From positions 1-64,000 of the forward strand of contig NZ_JASZYG010000015.1 in the NCBI RefSeq assembly GCF_030317105.1: a DNA stretch of 64,000 nucleotides, in the 5' to 3' direction. Source of the stretch: Variovorax brevis. GTDB lineage: Bacteria > Pseudomonadota > Gammaproteobacteria > Burkholderiales > Burkholderiaceae_C. The translations under genes and the position numbers were made by a program. The notes under the pieces are model-generated. The model had not been told where the DNA came from. It was given only the letters and a program-made list of their open reading frames with translations, and searched no databases. Within the stretch, counting starts at the first letter, position 1; each line of letters begins with the position of its first letter. Positions 36,198 through 44,604 of the stretch are shown piece by piece.

Positions 36198-36314
36198 CGT
36201 CCACGATCGCGCTGAAGCAGCGTCCACGATCAGCTTTGAAATGCCGTCCACGATCACGCTGAAACGTCGTCTACGATTAGCCTGAAGCGCCGTCCACGAT
36301 GGGCTGAAATACGC
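36198..36314. repeat. Five tandem 23-24-base repeats, IS21-type end
   Basis: Units begin at 36198, 36221, 36245, 36268 and 36291, each CGTCCACGAT (one CGTCTACGAT) followed about 4-6 bases later by GCTGAA or a close variant. Multiple terminal repeats of this wording are characteristic of IS21-family ends, where the transposase binds. No complete istAB follows. Confidence 0.65.
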
Positions 36315-36564
36315 ACCCAGCCACGCACGGCGCAAAAGGAATTCTCGCAGGAAAGAACCTGCTTTTTCACGACTGGACAAGTGGGTCCGACACGTAGAAC
36401 CGCATTTCCAGCCAGCTTTCCCGGGCGCCGGAAAGCGGGAAAAGCCGGATCCGGCTGTGTGCATGCGTGAAAAAACTCACGATCGCGATCGCCATGAGTG
36501 CAATGGTCGTATGACCGTGCAGTAGTTGCATGCGCGAATCCGCTGGATTTTCTAAAGTACAGGC

Positions 36565-36861
36565 ATGGCCCTCTACATCACTGATTTCTTCACAGCTCTC
36601 GCTACCGCTGACAACGTCCATATCGACAATCGCGCCGTTCGCGAGTTCCATTTGATCGGAAACGCGCTTGCCGTCGTCGTGCTTGAAGACGGCGAAGAGT
36701 TACGGATTCACCGCCAAGTCGTCAAGATCATCAATGGTCTCAGTTCGTGCCGGCCTGAGGATTTCGGCCCGCCCCATGCCGTCGACTTCATGATGAATGG
36801 GCCGCGTCCCATGAACGAAAGCGATCTGCCTCAAAAGGTGACTGAAGCCGACGAAGACTGA
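36565..36861 (+). CDS. Small hypothetical protein (98 residues)
   Basis: Balanced composition and a clear strand pattern (ALYITDFFTALATAD, IGNALAVVVLEDGEELRIHR) suggest a real small protein; no domain is recognised. A weak AAAG lies about 9 bases before the ATG. It sits between the IS21-type repeats and a gene-poor gap. Confidence 0.5.
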   Translation: MALYITDFFTALATADNVHIDNRAVREFHLIGNALAVVVLEDGEELRIHRQVVKIINGLSSCRPEDFGPPHAVDFMMNGPRPMNESDLPQKVTEADED

Positions 36862-37465
36862 GGCGCTTCTCGGCGCTCAAGCGTAGGCGCGATGGCAAGG
36901 TATGCGACGGTTGGAACAGTGGGCACACCCCCTTGTGTTCAGGTTCGTGCTGCGGATCCAGATGGAACGCTTGCAGCCTCGAGAGCGACCGGTGCCATGG
37001 TCTGGCATGTTGCGCGTGAGCGATGCAATCTCTACTGAACGCGCGGCTCAAGTGTTCGGCTTTTTTCGCGAGCCCCATCAGCAGGCGTGAAGGAGCGCGT
37101 GCAAATGTGCGGGGCAGTTTCTGATGTCGCTTGACACCGCCCATGCGGCCCCCCATGTCAGTTGGGTGGTCGGTCAGGGTCAGTCCTCTTGCTTGAAGTC
37201 CTCTTCGAGCTTGTCGATCACTTCGGCCGCACCGCCTACTCCGTCCGGTAGCAAGCCGCCTCGAAACTGATTCCGCCCGAATCCAGTGCGAATGCTCCGG
37301 AGTTAAGGTGAAGCTTGCGCGAAGAAGCGCCTGAATCGAGACGCGATCACCAGAGGTTCTCGAGCGTATTTCATTCAAGATGCATCGTTGCAGCGAGATT
37401 TGAGCGGCCTCTGCCAGCAAGGAAGGCACGCTTGCGAACTCCTGTCAAGCTCTGCACAGGCTCCT
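36862..37465. other. Gap without a recognisable gene
   Basis: About 600 bases. A long Arg-rich reverse frame exists, but it has no motif or start signal. I see no supported feature. Confidence 0.4.
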
Positions 37466-38533
37466 CTAGGACCGTTCACCAGACGCGCGCTGCCACGCCT
37501 GCACCGCGGCCTGCGCCTTCTCGCGTGCCGGCGCAGGCAGGAAGGAGTGCGCAGCCGCCTGCAGGCTCATCGCCGCCAGATCGTGCAGGCTCAAACCGTT
37601 CTCGCACAACAAGCCCATCGCCTCGCCGCTCATGCTGACTCCCGATATCAGCCGGTTGTCGGTGTGGAACGACACGCTCAGGCCGGTCTGCCAGAGGCGC
37701 CGGATGGGGTGAGCTGCCACTGAGGCGGCAGCGCCGGTGTGGATGTTGCTGGTGGGGCACAGTTCCAGATGCACGCCGCTGGCGCACACCTCGTCGAAGG
37801 TCGCGCGTGCCGCGCTGCCAACCTTTGCTCCCAGCGTGTCGGCCATTCGCACGCCGTGTCCGATGCGGCGCGCGCCCAGCCGCACCGCTTCCAGAACGCG
37901 TTCGGCCACATCGGCCTCGCCCGCATGGCAGGTGATCGGCAGGCTGGCCTCACGCGCCATGGCAAAGGCTGTTACATGGCGCGACGGCGGATGGCCCCGC
38001 TCGGCGCCCGCCAAGTCGAAGCCGACCACGCCCTGGTCGCGGTAGCGCAGCGCGAGGCTCACCACACGCTCGCTCTGCGTGCTGGGCTGGTCGCGCATGG
38101 CGCACAAGATCAGCCCGCTGGGCAGCGGGCATTGCCGAAGGCCGGTCAGCAGTGACTCGACCGCGGCCTCCGGCGGTAAGCCGAACGGCTCGAACAGGGT
38201 CGGCGCGATGCGGAACTCGGCCAGCACGCAACCGTCGAGCCGTGCATCCTCGGCCGCCTCAAAGGCCACGCGCGCGAGCGCCGCGGGGCTGGCCATGGCC
38301 GCGACCGTGAGGGCGAAGCCGCGCAGGTACTCGGCCAGGCTGCCCGCCTGGGCTCGAGCGCTGAACCAGTCAACCAGCGCTGAGGCGTTTTGGACCGGCG
38401 CGTCCATGCCGCGTGCGCGCAGCAGTTCAAGCAGGGTGGCCGGTCGCAGGCCACCGTCGAGATGCTCGTGCAGCAAGACCTTCGGCAACGCCTGCAGGCG
38501 TTCCACGAGCGCGCGGGTCAACGGGGCAGCCAT
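37466..38533 (-). CDS. add: Adenosine deaminase
   Basis: A 355-residue zinc hydrolase converting adenosine or deoxyadenosine to inosine. Landmarks: HEHLDGGLRP (two zinc His), ITCHAGEA (third zinc His, catalytic Glu region), GHGVRM, LELCPTSNIHTG, and SFHTDNRLISG (final His/Asp ligand pair). Length fits the family. It diverges from the BMP nucleoside transport operon, consistent with feeding imported adenosine into the phosphorylase pathway. Closely related adenine or aminofutalosine deaminases exist, but the context supports adenosine. Confidence 0.92.
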   Translation of the reverse strand: MAAPLTRALVERLQALPKVLLHEHLDGGLRPATLLELLRARGMDAPVQNASALVDWFSARAQAGSLAEYLRGFALTVAAMASPAALARVAFEAAEDARLDGCVLAEFRIAPTLFEPFGLPPEAAVESLLTGLRQCPLPSGLILCAMRDQPSTQSERVVSLALRYRDQGVVGFDLAGAERGHPPSRHVTAFAMAREASLPITCHAGEADVAERVLEAVRLGARRIGHGVRMADTLGAKVGSAARATFDEVCASGVHLELCPTSNIHTGAAASVAAHPIRRLWQTGLSVSFHTDNRLISGVSMSGEAMGLLCENGLSLHDLAAMSLQAAAHSFLPAPAREKAQAAVQAWQRASGERS

Positions 38534-38692
38534 CGCCCAATGTTAGTGGAGGAGCCACACATAGGGTGCTCCCCGGTCTTGCGCGGCGCGGGACTTGCTA
38601 TCCTGCCCCGGGGCTCCGCGAGAGCCTCGAACGGAAGACGTGCAACCCAGCAAGAAGTCGCTCAGCCGGATCGCCAACCAAGGATGCGCACC
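38534..38692. promoter_or_regulatory. Divergent promoter region between add and the nucleoside transport operon
   Basis: About 160 bases between outward genes. A TATCCT at 38599-38604 could be the -10 box of the transport operon; the best -35 candidate (TTGCGC, 38579-38584) is only 14 bases away, which is short. No operator could be recognised. Confidence 0.4.
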
Positions 38693-39661
38693 ATGAAGCT
38701 CAACAAGGCCCTCGTCCTCGCTTTCGCAGCCGTCGCCACCATGGCTGGTGCCGAGCCCGCCATCGTCTATGACATGGGCGGGAAGTTCGACAAGTCCTTC
38801 AATGAGGCGGCCTACCGCGGCGCCGAGATGTGGAAGAAGGAAAGCGGCAAGCCCTACCTCGATTTCGAGATCGCCAACGAGGCGCAGCGCGAGCAGGCCA
38901 TGCGCCGCATGGCCGGGCGCGGCGCCGACCCGGTGATCGGCGTCGGCTTCTCGCAGGGCAGCAGTATCGAGAAGGTGGCCAAGGAGTTTCCGAAGCTCAA
39001 CTTCGTGATCATCGACTCGGTGGTCAATCTGCCCAATGTCGAATCGATCGTGTTCAAGGAGCATGAGGGAAGTTTTCTCGTCGGCATGATGGCGGCGCTG
39101 GCCAGCAAGAGCGGCAAGGTCGGATTCGTCGGCGGCATGGACATCCCGTTGATCCGCAAGTTCCAGTGCGGCTACGAGCAAGGCGCCAAGTACGCCAATC
39201 CGAAAATCGAGGTGACCTCCGTCATGACGGGCACCACGCCCGCTGCATGGAGCGATCCGACGCGTGGCGGCGAGCTGGCGAAGGCGCAGTTCGCCAAGGG
39301 CGTCGACGTGGTGTTCGCTGCCGCCGGCGGTACCGGCTCTGGCGTCTACCAGGCCGCCAAGGACGCGGGCAAGCTGGCCATCGGGGTGGACAGCAACCAG
39401 AACCACATGCAGCCGGGCACCATGCTCACCTCGATGGTCAAGCGCGTCGATGTGGCGGTGCTCAACGCCGCGAAAAAGCCGACCCCGGGCATCACGTCGC
39501 TGGGCCTGAAGGAAGGCGGGGTCGACTACGCGCTGGACGAGTACAACGCCAAGCTGGTGAGCGCCGACATGAAGGCCCAAGTCGACGCGGCCAAGGCAGA
39601 CATCATCGCCGGCAAGATCAAGGTAGCCGACTACATGGCCGATAACGCCTGCAAGCTGTGA
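38693..39661 (+). CDS. BMP-family nucleoside-binding lipoprotein-type ABC substrate-binding protein
   Basis: A 322-residue periplasmic binding protein of the BmpA/PnrA family with a cleavable signal peptide (MKLNKALVLAFAAVATMAGA). Characteristic motifs: YDMGGKFDKSFNEAAYRGAE, GVGFSQGSSIEKVAKEFP, HEGSFLVGMMAAL, GKVGFVGGMDIPLIRKF, AAAGGTGSGVYQAAK and GVDSNQNHM. No lipobox Cys is present, so it is probably soluble in the periplasm. It captures nucleosides for the ABC transporter encoded by the next three genes. AAGGA lies 9 bases before ATG 38693. Confidence 0.93.
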   Translation: MKLNKALVLAFAAVATMAGAEPAIVYDMGGKFDKSFNEAAYRGAEMWKKESGKPYLDFEIANEAQREQAMRRMAGRGADPVIGVGFSQGSSIEKVAKEFPKLNFVIIDSVVNLPNVESIVFKEHEGSFLVGMMAALASKSGKVGFVGGMDIPLIRKFQCGYEQGAKYANPKIEVTSVMTGTTPAAWSDPTRGGELAKAQFAKGVDVVFAAAGGTGSGVYQAAKDAGKLAIGVDSNQNHMQPGTMLTSMVKRVDVAVLNAAKKPTPGITSLGLKEGGVDYALDEYNAKLVSADMKAQVDAAKADIIAGKIKVADYMADNACKL

Positions 39662-39708
39662 CCCTCCCCCGGGCTTCGCGCACCTTGCGTGCGGTGCGCT
39701 GAGATCTC

Positions 39709-41253
39709 ATGACCGGCAGCCCCGCGCCCGCGGTGCGCATGACGCGCATCGACAAGCGCTTCGGCGCGGTGCACGCCAATCGCGAAGTCACGCTCACCGT
39801 GCCCGCCGGCACGGTGCATGGCGTGGTGGGCGAGAACGGTGCCGGCAAGAGCACGTTGATGTCGATCCTGTACGGCTTCTATCAGGCCGACAGCGGCGAG
39901 ATCGAGATCGACGGCCAGGCGGTGAAGATCCGCAACTCGCACGAAGCCATTGCACTGGGCATCGGCATGGTGCACCAGCACTTCATGCTCGTCGAACCAT
40001 TTTCAGCGCTTGACAACATCCTGCTCGGCGCCGAGCCGCATTGGCGGCTGCCCAACGCGCGCAGGCAGGTGCGCGCGCGCCTTGAAACGCTGATGCGCGA
40101 GAGCGGCTTGCAGGTGCGGCTGGACCTGCCGGTCGAACAACTTCCAGTGGGCGAGCGCCAGCGGCTCGAGATCCTGAAGGCGTTGTATCGGGGCGCGCGC
40201 ATCCTGATCCTCGACGAGCCGACGGCAGTGCTCACGCCGCAAGAGACCGGGCAGTTGTTCGACACGCTGCGCGGCCTGCGCGCGCGCGGCACCACGGTGC
40301 TGCTGATCACGCACAAGCTCAGGGAAATCGTTGCGCTGTGCGACGCCGTGACGGTGATGCGCGCGGGCGCCGTGGTGCTCGACTGCGCCACGGTCGACAC
40401 CAGCATCGACGCGCTTGCGCAGGCCATGGTCGGGCGCCGCGTGCAAATGGGACGCATGACCGGCGCCACGCCCGCTGAAAGCGGCACGCCGCTGCTCGAA
40501 GCGCGTGGCCTGCATTGGCGCGACGCCCAGGGCACGCCGCGCCTGGTCGACGTGTCGCTGCATCTGGGGGCGGGCGAGATCGTGGGCATCGCGGGCGTCT
40601 CGGGCAATGGCCAGAGCGAGTTGCTGGAGGTGCTCTCGGGCATGCTGGCGCCGCAGTCCGGCACGCTGGTGCTCGGCTCGCGCACCTTCACGCGCGAGCA
40701 TTGGCTCGATCCCAAGGCCGCGCGCGAAGCGGGGCTCGCCCACGTGCCGGAAGACCGGCACCGGCGCGGCCTGGTGCTGCCTTTCGCGGCCTGGGAATCG
40801 GCCGTGCTCGGCTACCAGCAGCGCGCGCGCTACAACCGGCACGGCTGGATGCGCCAGTCGACCATGCAAGCCGACACCGCGCGGATGATGGACGAATACG
40901 ACGTACGCCCGCGCAATACGCATCTCCCCAGCACCCACTTTTCCGGGGGCAACCAGCAAAAGCTGGTCCTGGCGCGCGAGGCCGCCCCGAAGCCACGCGT
41001 GCTGCTGGTGGGCCAGCCGACGCGGGGAGTCGATATCGGCGCCATCGAGTTCATCCATGGCCGCTTGCGCGCGATGGCAGCGGGCGGCGGCGCGGTGCTC
41101 GTCGTCTCGTCCGAGCTCGACGAGATCCTGACGCTGGCCGACCGCGTGCTCGTGATGGCGGGCGGGCGCATCGTCGGCGAGCGACCGGTTGCCCAGTGCG
41201 ACGAGACCACGCTGGGCCGCCTGATGTGTGGCGCGGGCGACGAGGTCGCATGA
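39709..41253 (+). CDS. Nucleoside ABC transporter, double ATP-binding subunit
   Basis: A 514-residue protein of two ABC domains in tandem. The first has Walker A GENGAGKST (about 41-49), Q-loop HQHF and Walker B ILILDEPTAVLT. The second has the relaxed nucleotide site GVSGNGQSE and signature FSGGNQQKL, then VGQPTRGVDIGA. This layout is typical of YufO/NupA-type and ribose-type importers. It powers uptake of nucleosides delivered by the BMP protein. Its TGA overlaps the next ATG (ATGA). Confidence 0.93.
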   Translation: MTGSPAPAVRMTRIDKRFGAVHANREVTLTVPAGTVHGVVGENGAGKSTLMSILYGFYQADSGEIEIDGQAVKIRNSHEAIALGIGMVHQHFMLVEPFSALDNILLGAEPHWRLPNARRQVRARLETLMRESGLQVRLDLPVEQLPVGERQRLEILKALYRGARILILDEPTAVLTPQETGQLFDTLRGLRARGTTVLLITHKLREIVALCDAVTVMRAGAVVLDCATVDTSIDALAQAMVGRRVQMGRMTGATPAESGTPLLEARGLHWRDAQGTPRLVDVSLHLGAGEIVGIAGVSGNGQSELLEVLSGMLAPQSGTLVLGSRTFTREHWLDPKAAREAGLAHVPEDRHRRGLVLPFAAWESAVLGYQQRARYNRHGWMRQSTMQADTARMMDEYDVRPRNTHLPSTHFSGGNQQKLVLAREAAPKPRVLLVGQPTRGVDIGAIEFIHGRLRAMAAGGGAVLVVSSELDEILTLADRVLVMAGGRIVGERPVAQCDETTLGRLMCGAGDEVA

Positions 41254-42395
41254 GTGCGGTGACGGGCGGCGCCGATCTGCCGCGCTGGATCGACCTCATC
41301 GTCCTGCCGCTGGTCAACCTCGCACTGGCGCTGCTGGCCTGCGGCATCGTTGTGGCGGTGGTCGGCCATGACCCCTGGCAGGCGCTCGGGCTGCTGGTCC
41401 AGGGCGCCTTCGGCAGCCGCATGGGTGTCAGCTACACCTTGTACTACGCCACCACCTTCGTCTTCACCGGCCTGGCGGTGGCGGTGGCGTTCCACGCAGG
41501 CCTGTTCAATATCGGCGGTGAAGGCCAGGCCATGATGGGCGGGCTGGGAACCGCGCTGGCGGCACTGGCGCTGGGCGAGCATCTGCCGCGCTGGGCCATG
41601 CTGCCGCTGATGATCGGCGCCGCCATGCTGTTCGGCATGTGCTGGGCCGCGGTGCCGGCGGCCCTGCAGGCCTGGCGCGGCAGCCATGTGGTGATCACCA
41701 CCATCATGTTCAACTTCATCGCCTCGGCGCTGTTGGCCTATCTGCTGGTCCACGTGCTCAAGGAGCCCGGCAACATGACGGTGGAAAGCCGCGCGTTCGC
41801 GCCGTCGGCGCATCTGCCCGGGGTGCACGAAGCGCTCGCCAGCCTCGGCATCGAATGGCCGGCCTCGCCACTCAACCTGAGCGTGCTGCTGGCCCTGGCG
41901 GCCGCCGTGGCCGTGTATTTGCTGCTGTGGCACTCGCAGCCGGGTTATGCGATCCGCGCGGTCGGCCATGCGCCGGACGCGGCGCACTACGGCGGCATGC
42001 GGCCGCGGGTGCAGGTCATGGTGTCGATGGCGCTGTCCGGCGCGCTGGCCGGGCTGGTGGGCATCAACGAAATCGCGGGCGTGCACGGGCGGCTTCTGCT
42101 GGAGTACGTGGTGGGCGCCGGCTTCGCCGGCATCGCGGTCTCGCTGATCGGGCGCAACCACCCCGTGGGCATCGTGCTGGCTGCGCTGCTGTTCGGTGCG
42201 CTGTACCAGGGCGGCTCTGAACTGGCCTTCGAGATTCCAGGTTTCAGCCGCGACATGGTGTTCACGCTGCAAGGCCTGATCGTGCTGTTCTCCGGCGCCC
42301 TGTCGCAGGTCGCAGCGCCGACGCTGGCGCGGCTGTGGCGCGCGGCGCGCCGCACACCGCCCAAGGCCGCCGCAGGGGGTGGCGTCGATGGATGA
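41250..42395 (+). CDS. Nucleoside ABC transporter permease 1
   Basis: A 381-residue inner-membrane permease of the BPD_transp_2 family (YufP/NupB type) with about nine to ten helices. Signature stretches are FHAGLFNIGGEGQAMMGGLG, SHVVITTIMFNFIASALLAY and GAGFAGIAVSLIGRNHPVGI. The ATG overlaps the ATPase stop and its end overlaps the next gene by 8 bases, so subunits are translationally coupled. Confidence 0.92.
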   Translation: MSAVTGGADLPRWIDLIVLPLVNLALALLACGIVVAVVGHDPWQALGLLVQGAFGSRMGVSYTLYYATTFVFTGLAVAVAFHAGLFNIGGEGQAMMGGLGTALAALALGEHLPRWAMLPLMIGAAMLFGMCWAAVPAALQAWRGSHVVITTIMFNFIASALLAYLLVHVLKEPGNMTVESRAFAPSAHLPGVHEALASLGIEWPASPLNLSVLLALAAAVAVYLLLWHSQPGYAIRAVGHAPDAAHYGGMRPRVQVMVSMALSGALAGLVGINEIAGVHGRLLLEYVVGAGFAGIAVSLIGRNHPVGIVLAALLFGALYQGGSELAFEIPGFSRDMVFTLQGLIVLFSGALSQVAAPTLARLWRAARRTPPKAAAGGGVDG

Positions 42396-43356
42396 AGTCG
42401 CCCTCGGAACCCTGCTCGCTTCGACCCTGCGCGTGGCGACGCCGCTGATCCTGTGCGCGCTGGCTGGCACTTTGGCCGAGCGTTCGGGCGTCATCGACCT
42501 GGGGCTCGAGGGCAAGATGCTGTCGTGCGCCTTCACCGCCGGCAGCGTCGCTGCGCTGAGCGGCTCCCTGGCGCTTGCCCTGGCGGTGTCGCTCATCGTC
42601 GGCGTGGCGCTCTCGCTGCTGCAGGGCTTCGGCTGCGTGACGCATCGTGGCGACCAGGTGGTGATGGGCATGGCCATCACCATGACCGCCGCCGGCCTGA
42701 CGGTGGTGCTGGGCATCGCCTGGTTCCAGCAAGGCGGCCAGACACCCCCGCTGGCCGACGCAGTGCGCCTCGCGCCGTGGGGGACGGCCGCCGGCGAAGC
42801 GCTGCGTGGGCTGCCCTGGCTGGGCACGGTGCTGGGGCTGGGCCTGTTCGGCCACAACGCACTGGTGTACCTGGCCATCGCCCTGGTCCCGGCCGTGTGG
42901 TGGTTGCTGTTTCGCACCCGCTTTGGCCTGCGCCTGCGTGCCACCGGCGAGAACCCGGCCATGGTCGATTCGGCGGGCGTGTCCATCAACGCCCTGCGCT
43001 ACCGGGCGCTCATGCTCAACGGCGCGCTGTGTTCCCTGGCCGGCAGCTACCTGGTGCTGGCGCAGAATCCGTCGTTCATGCCGCACATGACGGCGGGGCG
43101 CGGCTACATGGCCCTGGCCGCCATGATCTTTGGCAAGTGGCATCCGGTCGGCGCCTTTTTCGCGTGCCTGTTGTTCGGCTTCCTGGATGCGGTGTCGATC
43201 CGGCTGCAGGGCACGGCGCTGCCCTGGATCGGCACCGTACCGGTACAGGCCGTCCAGGCCCTGCCCTACGTGCTGACGGTGGTGCTGCTGGCCGGCTTCG
43301 TCGGCAAGGCGCGCACCCCCAAGGCGCTGGGCATCCCGTATGTGAAGGAGCGATGA
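42388..43356 (+). CDS. Nucleoside ABC transporter permease 2
   Basis: A 322-residue permease (YufQ/NupC type) with about eight to nine membrane helices. Motifs: AERSGVIDLGLEGKMLSCAF, THRGDQVVMGMAITMTAAGL, TRFGLRLRATGENPAMVDSA and GRGYMALAAMIFGKWHPVGA. It pairs with permease 1 to form the channel. ATG 42388 is preferred over a GTG at 42379; both overlap permease 1. Confidence 0.92.
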   Translation: MDEVALGTLLASTLRVATPLILCALAGTLAERSGVIDLGLEGKMLSCAFTAGSVAALSGSLALALAVSLIVGVALSLLQGFGCVTHRGDQVVMGMAITMTAAGLTVVLGIAWFQQGGQTPPLADAVRLAPWGTAAGEALRGLPWLGTVLGLGLFGHNALVYLAIALVPAVWWLLFRTRFGLRLRATGENPAMVDSAGVSINALRYRALMLNGALCSLAGSYLVLAQNPSFMPHMTAGRGYMALAAMIFGKWHPVGAFFACLLFGFLDAVSIRLQGTALPWIGTVPVQAVQALPYVLTVVLLAGFVGKARTPKALGIPYVKER

Positions 43357-43779
43357 ATGAAGCCCTCCGTTGACGACAGCCTGATGGCACAACTCGTGGA
43401 CGCCGCCCGCGTCGCCCGCGAGCGCGCCTATGCGCCGTATTCGAGGTTCGCGGTCGGCGCCGCGCTGCTGGACGAACGCGGCCATGTCCACGCCGGCTGC
43501 AACATCGAGAATGCGGCCTTTCCGCAGGGCCAGTGCGCCGAAGCCTCGGCGCTCGCGCACCTGGTGCTGGCCGGCGGCACGCGGGTGCTGGCGGCCGTGG
43601 TCGTCGGCGTGGCCGATGCGCCCGTCACCCCGTGCGGCGGCTGTCGCCAGAAGCTGCGCGAGTTCGCGGACGACGACATGCCGGTGTGGTGTGCCGACCT
43701 GCACGCGGTGCGCGGCCGCTACACGCTCGGCGAGCTGCTGCCGGCGAGCTTCGGTCCATCGCATCTTCCTTTGACATGA
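43357..43779 (+). CDS. cdd: Cytidine deaminase
   Basis: A 140-residue homotetrameric-type cytidine deaminase. Zinc ligands are C60, C93 and C96 (QCAEASALA and TPCGGCRQ), with catalytic E62; substrate contacts are in YSRFAVGAAL and GCNIENAAFP. It turns cytidine or deoxycytidine into uridine forms. The usual CAERTA is CAEASA here, so the Arg normally next to the zinc site is replaced, an unusual but tolerated change. It starts directly after the permease stop and overlaps the PNP gene by 4 bases. Confidence 0.92.
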   Translation: MKPSVDDSLMAQLVDAARVARERAYAPYSRFAVGAALLDERGHVHAGCNIENAAFPQGQCAEASALAHLVLAGGTRVLAAVVVGVADAPVTPCGGCRQKLREFADDDMPVWCADLHAVRGRYTLGELLPASFGPSHLPLT

Positions 43780-44582
43780 CCCCACAGCAAGCCATCGAAG
43801 CGAGCGCTGCGCGCATCCGCGCCACCGGCGCCGCACCCGAACTGGCCGTGGTACTTGGCTCCGGCTGGGACCGTGCCGCCGAGCTGGTCAAAGCGCCCGC
43901 GGACATCCCCTACCCTGAACTGCCGGCCTTCCCGACGCTGGGCGTCGCCGGCCACGCCGGCATGCTGCGGCTGGGCCGCATCGGTGGCCGCTCGGTCGCC
44001 CTGCTGCGCGGGCGCAAGCACACCTACGAAAGCGGCGACGCGGCGGCGATGAAGGGCCCGATACGCAGCCTGGCGGCAGCCGGTTGCCGCATCCTCGTCC
44101 TCACCAATGCCGCCGGGAGCCTGGACGCGAACATGCACCCGGGCTCGCTGATGCTGATCGCCGATCACCTCAACATGCCCCAACGCACGCCGCTGCACGA
44201 CGAGCCCGGCTCGGAGCGCTTCGTCGACATGAACGACGCCTACGATCCCGCCCTGCGCGCGCTGGCCCGTGCCGCGGCCGCGCAGGCGGGCATCGTGCTG
44301 CACGAGGGTGTCTATGCCTGGATGCTTGGCCCGCAGTTCGAGACGCCGGCCGAGATCCGCATGCTGCGCCTGCTGGGCGCGCAGGCGGTGGGCATGAGCA
44401 CCGTGCCCGAAACCATCCTGGCGCGCCATGCGGGCCTGAGGGTGCTGGCCTTCTCGATGCTCACCAACATGGCTGCAGGCCTCTCGGACGAGGCGCTCAG
44501 CCACGCCCACACCCTGCGCAGCGCGCAAGCCGCCGATCAGGACGCATCGCGCCTGCTCGCAGCCGTCATTGCAGCGATCTGA
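43776..44582 (+). CDS. Purine nucleoside phosphorylase
   Basis: A 268-residue trimeric-type PNP. Motifs: AVVLGSGWDRAAELV (phosphate loop), RGRKHTYESGDAAAM, VLTNAAGSLDANMHPGSLML, MLGPQFETPAEIRMLRLLGA (purine pocket) and GMSTVPETILARHAG. It splits inosine and guanosine with phosphate into base and ribose 1-phosphate in the cytosol, continuing the adenosine deaminase route. ATGA overlap with cdd. Confidence 0.92.
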   Translation: MTPQQAIEASAARIRATGAAPELAVVLGSGWDRAAELVKAPADIPYPELPAFPTLGVAGHAGMLRLGRIGGRSVALLRGRKHTYESGDAAAMKGPIRSLAAAGCRILVLTNAAGSLDANMHPGSLMLIADHLNMPQRTPLHDEPGSERFVDMNDAYDPALRALARAAAAQAGIVLHEGVYAWMLGPQFETPAEIRMLRLLGAQAVGMSTVPETILARHAGLRVLAFSMLTNMAAGLSDEALSHAHTLRSAQAADQDASRLLAAVIAAI

Positions 44583-44604
44583 TTTCCTGCGGAAGATCCA
44601 AGCC

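Noticed and set aside
36198..36314. CRISPR array
   Set aside because: The units are directly adjacent without spacers, are imperfect, and match IS21-type terminal repeats better; no cas genes are near.
40830..42989. A 719-codon reverse-strand frame across the nucleoside transporter genes
   Set aside because: It is antisense to two clear permeases and the ATPase; Arg/Pro/Ala-rich composition without motifs is typical of shadow frames in high-GC DNA.
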